64,000 bases of DNA from Defluviitaleaceae bacterium (lineage in GTDB: Bacteria; Bacillota; Clostridia; Lachnospirales; WQUN01), in contig WQSR01000001.1 of assembly GCA_009787785.1 (NCBI GenBank), positions 45,662 through 109,661 on the forward strand. Reading direction: 5' to 3'. Position numbers and translations under genes: made by a program. Below the pieces are notes generated by a model. The model did not search any database. It saw nothing but the letters and a program-made list of their open reading frames with translations, and was not told where the DNA came from. Positions 50,525 to 58,555 of the stretch are shown one piece after another (position 1 is the first letter of the stretch; every line of letters starts with the position of its first letter).

Positions 50525-51049
50525 ATGGAAATCATAGACACCCAACTGGACTTAGGGATTTTGGACGTGAAGGATTTGCGCTTCTACATCGCGGACGGCG
50601 GTTTCCTCGGGCTTAAACACAAGGACGAGGATTACCGGCACATTGTGCTGCGGCGGATTATGCCCATGGAGTATCCCATGGAATATATCAGCGTCGCCGA
50701 CCATGAAAATAAGGAAATCGGCATCCTTCGCGATGTAGCGGCACTGCCTGCCGAACAATGCGCCATGGTGGAGCATGAGCTGGACAACCGGTATTACTCG
50801 CCGCAAATCATCGAGGTATTGAGTGTGCGGGATAAGCTGGGCTATGTGTACATGGAAATGAAGCTGAAAAACAAACAAGGCCGCATCTACGATAAAAGCT
50901 GTGCCATCAAGGACGTGAACCGCAATATCCGTACCTTGCCCAACAATAGCGCGGTTATCTTTGACGTAGATGGCAACCGCTTTATTGTGCCGCTCATCAG
51001 CGATTTGAGTAAGCAGAGCCAGAAGAAGCTGGACGCATACCTGTATTAA
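50525..51049 (+). CDS. DUF1854 family protein
   Basis: The 174-residue protein matches DUF1854 (PF08909): VLRRIMPMEYPMEYISVADH, EIGILRDVAALPAEQCAMVE and IRTLPNNSAVIFDVDGNRFI. It lies between two ABC half-transporters with 12-base gaps on both sides and GGAGG-type sites, so all three are one operon. The family is thought to assist the associated exporter; no activity is proven. Confidence 0.9.
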   Translation: MEIIDTQLDLGILDVKDLRFYIADGGFLGLKHKDEDYRHIVLRRIMPMEYPMEYISVADHENKEIGILRDVAALPAEQCAMVEHELDNRYYSPQIIEVLSVRDKLGYVYMEMKLKNKQGRIYDKSCAIKDVNRNIRTLPNNSAVIFDVDGNRFIVPLISDLSKQSQKKLDAYLY

Positions 51050-51061
51050 CAGGAGGACGTA

Positions 51062-53224
51062 ATGAAGCAATTTATTTTTGAATACGACTTGGGCATAGAC
51101 ATGAATCCCTTGGACGGGAAATTGATTTTCGCCGAGGACGGGAGCATCTCCAACCACGCCGGGGACAGTGAGCTGTTCCGTTTTTTCGCCAGCGAAATAA
51201 CGGAAGCCGTGGTGAAGGCCGGGGTGGGCTGTGGCCTCTTGTTTGTCAAGGCTGAGGGCAAGGACGACAGGATTCTGTGCCGTTTTACCATGACCGGCCT
51301 GAAGCAAGCCGGCGAATTTTGCAAAATCGTCAATTTCTTTATCAATAATGGGACTGCGGCCTTTCCTGAAAAGGAAGAAAAACGGTACTGCGAGGAATGC
51401 GGCCGTCCCATGGTTTCGGAAATCAATGTCTGCGTGTTCTGCTATTCGAAGCTGGGTATCATGAAGCGCGCTTTGGGCTTCGCCAAGCCCTATATGAAGC
51501 AGATTACCATTTCCCAATTGTTCGGGCTGATTCCCCGGATTTTGTTTATGCTGTCTCCTTTGTTCATCCGGCATCTGGTGAACAATTTCCTGGAGCCCCG
51601 GACGGGGGTATGGAGCGATATTTTGCTCATTGCGGGGGGAATGCTGGCGATTCGGGTGGTGGCCGACGCGGTGCAAATCGTCACCGCCCGTGTATTTAAC
51701 AAAGCCACCATCGCCGTCACAAATGACCTGCGCGTACATACCTACGCGAAATTGCAGGGACATTCCATGTCCTTGTTCGCCAAGCGCACGCCGGGGGATT
51801 TGATACGGCGCATTATGGACGACACCAGTACCATCAACGAGTTTGTCAGCGACCTGGGGCGTTGGATTGTGGATTTATTCTTTAATTTCGTCATCGCCTT
51901 CGCCATCCTACTCTATTTTAACTGGCAATTGACCTTGCTGGTGTTTTTGCCTGTGCCCATTGTGATTTTCGCCCTGCGCCGTTTCTGGGGCGTGATGATG
52001 GCCCGGTTTGAGAGGCATTGGCGGCAGGGCTCCCGCTGTAATTCCATTTTGCACGATATCATTAAGGGCATCCGCACGGTAAAATCCTTCGGCAACGAGG
52101 AACGCGAAATTGCGAAATTTTCCCGCGCTACCCGCCGCCACGCCAAAATCGGCGAGGAAAATGAAATCCTGTGGTCGCTTTTGTTCCCGCCCATCGGCTT
52201 TATCATGGGCGTGGGGGAATTTCTGATTCTCTTCGTGGGCGGCTGGATGGTGCTCAACGGCAGCTGGTGGATTTTCAGCGGCGATTTGCTCATCGGCGAT
52301 TTGGTTTTGTTTACCATGTACCTGGGCTTCATCTACGGGCCCTTGCGCTGGATGGTTCATTTCCCCCGCTGGCTGGCCAATACCACCACCAGCATGGTTA
52401 AGGTATTCGAGGTGCTGGACGACGAAAGCGAGCTGAAGCCCATCTCCTCCCCCCATAACGTGCCCATCACCGGGAATGTACACTATGACGGCGTATTCTT
52501 CGGCTACAAGTCCTACGAGCCGGTGCTGAAAAATATCACCGTAGACATCAAGCCGGGGGAAATGATTGGCCTGGTGGGCAAGTCCGGCGTGGGCAAATCC
52601 ACCATGATTAACCTGGCCATGCGCCTTTACGACCCCAACACGGGCAAAATTAAAATTAATGACACCGACTTGCGGGACATAGATTCCGACCATCTCCACG
52701 AGAACATGGGCGTGGTCTTCCAGGACAGCTTCCTTTTCGCGGGGAGCTTCTACGAAAACATCGTCTATGGCAAGCCCGACGCCACCTTCGAGGAGGTCAT
52801 CGCCGCCTCCAAGGCCGCCAACGCCCATGATTTCATTACCCAGACCTCTGACGGCTACAATACCTACATCGGCGAAGGGGGGCAGAATCTCTCCGGCGGC
52901 GAACGCCAACGCCTTTCCATCGCCCGGGCCATTATCAAAAACCCCGACATTTTGATTCTGGACGAAGCCACCAGCTCACTGGATGTGGAAACGGAGGCGT
53001 CCATTCAAGAATCCCTGAACCGCATCACCCAGGGGCGCACCACCATTGCCATCGCACACCGGCTGTCCACCTTGCGCAACGCCGACCGGCTGGTGGTTCT
53101 CGCCGAGGGCGGTGTGGAGGAAGTGGGAACCCACGCCGAATTGCTCAAGAAAAAGGGCATGTACTACAATCTCGTTATGGCCCAACGGCAAAACAGCCGC
53201 AAACAGGAAACTACAGGGGGGTAA
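51062..53224 (+). CDS. ABC exporter 2 with N-terminal zinc-ribbon extension
   Basis: The 720-residue half-transporter begins with a ~105-residue soluble domain, a zinc ribbon (CEECGRPMVSEINVCVFC, ~residues 110-127), six membrane helices and an ATPase domain: Walker A GKSGVGKST (~505), LSGGERQR (~609), ILILDEATSSLD. Its catalytic motifs are canonical, so both nucleotide sites of an ABC1-ABC2 heterodimer could be active. The substrate is unknown. Confidence 0.92.
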   Translation: MKQFIFEYDLGIDMNPLDGKLIFAEDGSISNHAGDSELFRFFASEITEAVVKAGVGCGLLFVKAEGKDDRILCRFTMTGLKQAGEFCKIVNFFINNGTAAFPEKEEKRYCEECGRPMVSEINVCVFCYSKLGIMKRALGFAKPYMKQITISQLFGLIPRILFMLSPLFIRHLVNNFLEPRTGVWSDILLIAGGMLAIRVVADAVQIVTARVFNKATIAVTNDLRVHTYAKLQGHSMSLFAKRTPGDLIRRIMDDTSTINEFVSDLGRWIVDLFFNFVIAFAILLYFNWQLTLLVFLPVPIVIFALRRFWGVMMARFERHWRQGSRCNSILHDIIKGIRTVKSFGNEEREIAKFSRATRRHAKIGEENEILWSLLFPPIGFIMGVGEFLILFVGGWMVLNGSWWIFSGDLLIGDLVLFTMYLGFIYGPLRWMVHFPRWLANTTTSMVKVFEVLDDESELKPISSPHNVPITGNVHYDGVFFGYKSYEPVLKNITVDIKPGEMIGLVGKSGVGKSTMINLAMRLYDPNTGKIKINDTDLRDIDSDHLHENMGVVFQDSFLFAGSFYENIVYGKPDATFEEVIAASKAANAHDFITQTSDGYNTYIGEGGQNLSGGERQRLSIARAIIKNPDILILDEATSSLDVETEASIQESLNRITQGRTTIAIAHRLSTLRNADRLVVLAEGGVEEVGTHAELLKKKGMYYNLVMAQRQNSRKQETTGG

Positions 53225-53226
53225 GG

Positions 53227-54126
53227 GTGGCGAGCATACTCACACATACACTATTGAATTGGTTATTAGCGGATGAGAACCCAGCGATAAAATATCGGGC
53301 ATTGACCGAGATTAGCGGCGAAAACCCCGATGTTCACAAAGATTGCTACGATGAAATATGGAAGCAGAAACAAATCGCCAAGCTACTTTCATGCCGAAAT
53401 GAAGATGGACTGCTGGCTACTAAAGGGAAGCATGGTTTAGAGCCTATGGACAATTTAGAAGTGTTTGCTGAGTTTGGGCTTCACAAGGATGCACGGCTTG
53501 ATAAAAATGCGCAATATTCGCTTGACGTGATTCGGACATGGAAAGTAAAAGATACCGACTTATATGCGTGTTATACGCCAAGCCGATTGAGGGCATTAGT
53601 TATGCTTGGTTACTGTGACAACAACGTCAAGACGTTAATAGACGAGTTTGCCGCAACGCAGTTGTCCGATGGTGGGTTTATGTGCAACAGGCTACTTTAC
53701 AAAAAGCCCTACCGCAAAAGTTGTTACAAGGCAGCTGTGCCGGGACTTTTGTTATATGTTGAATGCAAACGGAAAAACATGCTGCCTTCAAATGCTGATA
53801 AGCTGGTAGATTACTTCCTTAGACGCGAAGTATTCTATACATCGGACATGGCAGAGAATTTGTTTTTCCATATAGACGGGGTTTCGCCTAAATTCTCGAA
53901 ATTCGGCGTACCGCTTATGGTCTACGCTTTGTCTGTACTTGGCGTAGGCGATTCCCCGAAAATGCAAAAAGCGTGGAAGTTGCTCTACGAAAGGTTAAAT
54001 GAAAACGGCAGACTGCGCTTGGATGGTTCGTCAAAGCAACCGGGCGTTTACGGCAAGGACGGACAAGAGAATAAATGGGCTACATTTTATGCCATGCTTG
54101 CTGACAAATATCGAATCGCAAAATAA
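53227..54126 (+). CDS. Alpha-toroid (prenyltransferase/squalene-oxidase-repeat-like) hypothetical protein
   Basis: The 299-residue protein has helical repeats with QLSDGGF-type turns (AATQLSDGGFMCNRLLYKKP) and LWKLLYERLNENGRLRLDG-like motifs, as in alpha/alpha toroids. No DXDD or metal motif of cyclases is visible, so it is more likely a binding protein. The GTG start follows GGGGGGTAAGG, two bases behind the ABC operon. Base composition is clearly more AT-rich than its neighbours, which suggests transfer. Confidence 0.65.
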   Translation: MASILTHTLLNWLLADENPAIKYRALTEISGENPDVHKDCYDEIWKQKQIAKLLSCRNEDGLLATKGKHGLEPMDNLEVFAEFGLHKDARLDKNAQYSLDVIRTWKVKDTDLYACYTPSRLRALVMLGYCDNNVKTLIDEFAATQLSDGGFMCNRLLYKKPYRKSCYKAAVPGLLLYVECKRKNMLPSNADKLVDYFLRREVFYTSDMAENLFFHIDGVSPKFSKFGVPLMVYALSVLGVGDSPKMQKAWKLLYERLNENGRLRLDGSSKQPGVYGKDGQENKWATFYAMLADKYRIAK

Positions 54127-54198
54127 ATTTCAAAATTTCCTCTTGACACGATGCCCCCCTACCCATGATGGTGAATTAATTTAACGCAACCCCTGCAT

Positions 54199-54228
54199 TT
54201 GCCAATATCCCACCCCCTATGCTATAGT
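54199..54228 (+). promoter_or_regulatory. Promoter of the PdaA-like lipoprotein gene
   Basis: TTGCCA (54199-54204) and TATAGT (54223-54228) are 18 bases apart, 38 bases before the start codon. Confidence 0.5.
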
Positions 54229-54265
54229 TTTATTCGACTATATTACAAGGGAGGGAGGCTTGTGA

Positions 54266-55198
54266 ATGCGGCGTCTGTGTGCCTTTATTTGTTACATAGC
54301 GGTATTGTTTCTTCTGGCGGGGTGCTCCGGCGCGAACGCCCCGGACATGCGCGGCGAAGGCACATTGCTTTACGCCGCAAACCCCACCTCCACCCCCGCA
54401 GTACAGCCTACCCCGGCACAAACCCCGGAAGCGTCCCCATCCCCCGCCCCTGAGCCCGCTCCCCCGGCGGACCCCATCCCTTACGCGCCGGAGCCCACGC
54501 CGCCGCCTTTGGTCATCGCGTTGCCCGAGTTAATTGAAAACAATGCCGCCGCCGCGGAGGGCTATATCTATCACTGGCAAATCACGCCCCGTCCAGGGGG
54601 CATCCCCCCTACGGGCACGCATACCGCCGCGTTTTTGCGTCCCTTCTCGGCCCTATATCGCGGGCCGGAAAACAATAGTGTTTTTTTGACCTTCGAATTG
54701 GCCTATGAAGCGGGCCATACCGAAGCGGTTCTGGATATTTTGCGGGAGTGGCATATTCCCGCCGCTTTTTTTGTGACCTTGCCCTATGTGGAAAACAACG
54801 CCGATTTGGTGGAGCGTATGGGCGCGGAAGGCCATGTCATCGGTCTGCTTACCCACAATCCCCTACCCTTTCTAAGCGATGCGGGCATCAGCGAGGAGAT
54901 GCTATACCCCTCGCGGCACTTTTCCACCCATTTCGTCCATCCCATTGACCCGTTCCTTCGTCCCGCCGCCGGAGCCTACAGCGAGCACAGCCTGGGGCGC
55001 ACCCGGCATTATGGCTTCTTCACCTTGTTTTGGAGTGCGTTGCACTACGATTGGGCCCAAGCCGTGGACAGCGTTCACCCCGGTATGGTGCTCTCCCTCC
55101 AGGGCATGAGCACAGCCAACACAGCGGCTCTGCCCGGAATGCTGGCCGGCTTCCAGCAGGCGGGATTTTTTTTCATATCTTTGTACGGACTCATATAA
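54266..55198 (+). CDS. Lipoprotein with degenerate PdaA-like polysaccharide deacetylase domain
   Basis: The 310-residue protein has a signal peptide with lipobox LLAGC (Cys20) and a proline-rich linker (residues ~40-90, TPEASPSPAPEPAPPADP). Its C-terminal domain resembles PdaA-type NodB deacetylases (VFLTFELAYEAGHTEAVLDI, PAAGAYSEHSLGRTRHYGFF). The catalytic TFDNG/TFDDG aspartate is lost (TFELA), and the metal HSxxH motif reads THNPLPF. It is therefore probably a pseudo-enzyme that binds cell-wall glycan. GGGAGGGAGG precedes the ATG. Confidence 0.8.
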   Translation: MRRLCAFICYIAVLFLLAGCSGANAPDMRGEGTLLYAANPTSTPAVQPTPAQTPEASPSPAPEPAPPADPIPYAPEPTPPPLVIALPELIENNAAAAEGYIYHWQITPRPGGIPPTGTHTAAFLRPFSALYRGPENNSVFLTFELAYEAGHTEAVLDILREWHIPAAFFVTLPYVENNADLVERMGAEGHVIGLLTHNPLPFLSDAGISEEMLYPSRHFSTHFVHPIDPFLRPAAGAYSEHSLGRTRHYGFFTLFWSALHYDWAQAVDSVHPGMVLSLQGMSTANTAALPGMLAGFQQAGFFFISLYGLI

Positions 55199-55225
55199 AA
55201 TAAACTACCGGAAAGGGAGAGTAAA

Positions 55226-56620
55226 ATGAAATTACGCATGGATTACAACAACATGATGGACAGCCGTATCGGCGCGGAGGGCATTTCCCAAAAGGACTTT
55301 GACGCCTGGAAGCCCGCCATCGAAAGGGCCACCAAAACCATGACGGAGAAACGCCCCGCCATGACCTGGCGCGAGTTGCCCTACAACCAGAAGGAAATCG
55401 TAGCGGACATCACCGCCTACGCCCATGAAATGAAAAACGAAATCGACGCCTTTGTGGTGCTGGGCATCGGCGGCTCGGCCTTGGGGCCCATGGCGGTGCA
55501 ACAGGCTCTAAATCATCCTTTTTACAATGAACTGCCCCGGGAAAAACGCGGCGGCTTCCCCAAGCTATACGTGGTGGACAATGTGGACCCGGAGCGGTTG
55601 GTGTATTTATTCGAAACCGTGGACCCCACCCGCTGTCTGTTTAATGTGATTTCAAAGTCCGGCTCCACGTCGGAGACCATGAGCCAGTTCATGATTATCA
55701 AGGCCCTTTTGGAGGAAAAGCTGGGCAAGGAAAAGGCGCGGCAGCACATCGTCTGCACCACAGACACCGCCAAGGGCAATCTCATTACCATAGCCAAGGA
55801 AGAAAATTACAAATATTTTATCATCCCCGACGGCGTGGGCGGGCGGTTCTCCCAGCTGTGCCCGGTGGGCTTGCTTCCGGCGGCCTTTTGCGGCATCGAC
55901 ATCGCGGGTCTGCTGGCGGGCGCGGCGCAAATGGATGCCCTGTGCAAAACCGACGATATCACGAAAAACCCGGCCTACATGTTCGCCGCCCTTCACATAA
56001 TCGCCCTGGAAAAAGGGAAAAACATTACCGTGGTCATGCCCTACGCCGATTCGCTGAAATTTATTTCCGACTGGTTCGCCCAGCTTTGGGGCGAGTCCCT
56101 GGGCAAGCATTTCAGCCTGGAGGGGAAAGTGGTGAACGTGGGCCAGACCCCGGTGAAGGCTTTGGGCGTCACCGACCAGCACAGCCAGGTTCAGCTCTAT
56201 ACCGAAGGCCCCTTCGACAAAATCATCGTCCTCATCGGCGTGGACACCTACCGGGAGACTTTGACCATTCCCAAGCTCTACGGCGACATGCCCTCTTTGG
56301 GCTTCCTGGGCGGCGTAACCCACAACGATTTAATCCAAACCGAGCAAGCCGCCACGGAATACGCCCTCACCAAGGCCAGCCGCATGAACATGACCCTCAC
56401 CCTCCCCGCCGTCACACCCCAGACCCTGGGCCAGCTACTCTACCTCTTCGAGGTGGCCACCGCCTTCGCGGGCTATCTGCTCAACATCGACCCCTTCGAC
56501 CAGCCCGGCGTGGAGGAAGGGAAAAACGCCACCTACGCCCTCTTCGGCCGGCCGGGCTACGAGGCCAAGAAAGCCGAAATGGACGCCGCCCCGGCGAAGG
56601 ATGGGAAGTATATAGTATAG
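55226..56620 (+). CDS. pgi: Glucose-6-phosphate isomerase
   Basis: The 464-residue protein is a short clostridial/Bacillus-type PGI: VVLGIGGSALGPMAVQQAL, the SIS-type phosphate loop SKSGSTSETMSQF, GVGGRFSQL and a C-terminal catalytic region with Lys. It interconverts glucose-6-phosphate and fructose-6-phosphate. GGAAAGGGAGAG precedes the ATG. It stands alone, not in a glycolytic operon. Confidence 0.96.
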   Translation: MKLRMDYNNMMDSRIGAEGISQKDFDAWKPAIERATKTMTEKRPAMTWRELPYNQKEIVADITAYAHEMKNEIDAFVVLGIGGSALGPMAVQQALNHPFYNELPREKRGGFPKLYVVDNVDPERLVYLFETVDPTRCLFNVISKSGSTSETMSQFMIIKALLEEKLGKEKARQHIVCTTDTAKGNLITIAKEENYKYFIIPDGVGGRFSQLCPVGLLPAAFCGIDIAGLLAGAAQMDALCKTDDITKNPAYMFAALHIIALEKGKNITVVMPYADSLKFISDWFAQLWGESLGKHFSLEGKVVNVGQTPVKALGVTDQHSQVQLYTEGPFDKIIVLIGVDTYRETLTIPKLYGDMPSLGFLGGVTHNDLIQTEQAATEYALTKASRMNMTLTLPAVTPQTLGQLLYLFEVATAFAGYLLNIDPFDQPGVEEGKNATYALFGRPGYEAKKAEMDAAPAKDGKYIV

Positions 56621-56630
56621 GAGGGCTTGC

Positions 56631-57902
56631 ATGGCAAAAATAGAAGGATTCAACGTGCGTAATTTCAGGTCATTACGCAATGTTACGCTTGGGCGGCTTT
56701 GGAATGATTTTGGCTCAGGTTCGCTAACGCCTATGACAGCGGTCATAGGCAAAAACGGCGCGGGGAAAAGCACATTGTTTGATGCCTTTGGCTTTCTCGC
56801 AGACTGTTTAATAAACGGCGTTGAAAAGGCATGTGACCAGCGCAACGGTTTTAAGCGGATTGTGTCCCAAGGGGTTCATGAGCCTATCATGTTTGAAATC
56901 TACTACCGGGAGGAACATAACGCCCGCCCCATCACCTATGAAGTGGCCTTCGCCCTTGACAAGCACGAAAGGCCCTATGTGAAAAGCGAACGTCTGCGAC
57001 AGCGAAGGAAGGGACAGGAAAGAGGGCGGCCTTTTTCATTTTTAATCCTCGAAGAAGGGCGCGGCGTGGTATGGAAAGGGGAGAGTGAAGGGGTAAACAA
57101 AGAGCCTGAACAACTCACCCTGCATAACATTGAACAGCTCATTCGGGAAGAACCCAGTGAAACGGAATCGGTAGAGCTTTCGGACAATCGAAAACTGGGC
57201 ATTGCTACCCTTGGCGCATTAAAACAACACCCCCGGATTTCCGCTTTCCGACAATTTATCGAAGGATGGTACTTGTCCTACTTTTCACCGAACGCCGCAC
57301 GGGGGTTGCCTTTGGCCGGCCCACAGCCTCACTTGAATGTGCATGGGGATAATATTGGCAATGTTGTGCAATTCATGGAGCGTGACCATCCCGAGCGGTT
57401 CAAAAAAATTTTAAGTGAAATCGCAACAAAATTACCGGGGATAGACAAAATATCAACCGAAGCCATGCCCGATGGCCGTTTGCTTTTACGATTTAATGAA
57501 AGCGGCTTTGCCAATCCCTTTTCAGCACAGCAAATGTCGGACGGCACATTAAAGGTTTTTGCTTATTTATTATTATTGGCTGACCCGCAACCCCGCCCCT
57601 TTCTTTGCATCGAAGAACCAGAAAACGGCCTTTATCACAAATTGCTGGAAACGCTGGCCAACCAATTCCGTACCCATGTCACGGAAAGAAAAGTCAAATC
57701 CCAAATATTTGTCACGACACATCAACCCTATTTTTTAGATGCGTTGACGCCAGAAGAGGTATGGATACTGGAAAAAGGAGCGGATGGCTTCTCTACAATC
57801 AGACGCGCCAGTGATGACCCCATTGTTAAAGGGTTGGTAAAGGAAGACCTACCTTTAGGCGGGTTATGGTACAGCGACTATTTGGAGGGAGGCCAGGGTT
57901 AA
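56631..57902 (+). CDS. AAA (ABC-like, AAA_21) ATPase, partner of DUF4276 protein
   Basis: The 423-residue SMC/ABC-like ATPase has RNFRSLRNVTL at the start, Walker A VIGKNGAGKSTLFDAFGFLA, a signature-like SAQQMSDGTLKVFAYLLLLA and Walker B FLCIEEPENGLYH with a following His switch (VTTHQPYFLDAL). This is the AAA_15/21 type seen in OLD, Gabija-like and RloA-like systems. Its last base is the first base of the next start, so it forms a two-gene unit. No membrane segment is visible. Confidence 0.88.
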   Translation: MAKIEGFNVRNFRSLRNVTLGRLWNDFGSGSLTPMTAVIGKNGAGKSTLFDAFGFLADCLINGVEKACDQRNGFKRIVSQGVHEPIMFEIYYREEHNARPITYEVAFALDKHERPYVKSERLRQRRKGQERGRPFSFLILEEGRGVVWKGESEGVNKEPEQLTLHNIEQLIREEPSETESVELSDNRKLGIATLGALKQHPRISAFRQFIEGWYLSYFSPNAARGLPLAGPQPHLNVHGDNIGNVVQFMERDHPERFKKILSEIATKLPGIDKISTEAMPDGRLLLRFNESGFANPFSAQQMSDGTLKVFAYLLLLADPQPRPFLCIEEPENGLYHKLLETLANQFRTHVTERKVKSQIFVTTHQPYFLDALTPEEVWILEKGADGFSTIRRASDDPIVKGLVKEDLPLGGLWYSDYLEGGQG

Positions 57903-58555
57903 TGCATTTTGAATTTTTAGTGGAAGATGCCTCCGGGAAAAAAGCAATGGAAGTGCTTGCACCAAAGCTTCTTGGTGATACCGACACATTTAGGATATTT
58001 CCATATAAAGGTAATGGCCACCTGCCCAAGGGCCTAAAACCTAAAACAGATGCACGCAAGCGGATACTACTTGACCAACTGCCAAAATTAATAAACGGTT
58101 ATGGCAGAACACCCGATTGTGGCGTTATCGTGATTATTTGCGATTTGGATAGTAGGGATTACATGGCGTTCATGGCACAGTTAGAAAGCTTATTAAATTC
58201 TTGCACTAAAAAACCAAAAGATACACTTTTTTGCCTTGCCGTCGAAGAATTTGAGGCATGGTATCTGGGCGACTTGGCCGCGATACGAAAGGCATACCCC
58301 AATGCAAAGGAGTACATATTGAATCGTTACGAAAACGATTCAATATGCGGCACATGGGAGCTGCTTGCGGATGCCATATACAAAGGTGGACGCATCGAAC
58401 TTTCAAAAAAAGGACAGGTTGGGGTGGAAAAATATGCATGGGCGGAAAAAATTAGCCCGTTCATGGATGTCAGCAAAAATGCTTCTCCCAGCTTCAACGA
58501 GATGCGAAAGCAATTGCATTCCCTAAAAAGTAAATATAAAGGAGCCTCCCTATGA
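57902..58555 (+). CDS. DUF4276-like protein (TOPRIM-like features)
   Basis: The 217-residue protein begins MHFEFLVEDASGKKAMEVLA, with Glu in the position of the TOPRIM glutamate, and has VIVIICDLDSRDYM, a DxD motif in a hydrophobic strand. Such ATPase + DUF4276 pairs occur in variable genome regions and are suspected defence modules. Its start overlaps the ATPase stop, and its stop overlaps the P-type ATPase start. Nuclease activity is inferred from motifs only. Confidence 0.65.
   Translation: MHFEFLVEDASGKKAMEVLAPKLLGDTDTFRIFPYKGNGHLPKGLKPKTDARKRILLDQLPKLINGYGRTPDCGVIVIICDLDSRDYMAFMAQLESLLNSCTKKPKDTLFCLAVEEFEAWYLGDLAAIRKAYPNAKEYILNRYENDSICGTWELLADAIYKGGRIELSKKGQVGVEKYAWAEKISPFMDVSKNASPSFNEMRKQLHSLKSKYKGASL

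Noticed and set aside
48098..53224. Cyanophycin exporter as firm annotation
   Set aside because: Only the ABC/DUF1854 layout supports it; no cyanophycin synthetase or cyanophycinase is in the window.
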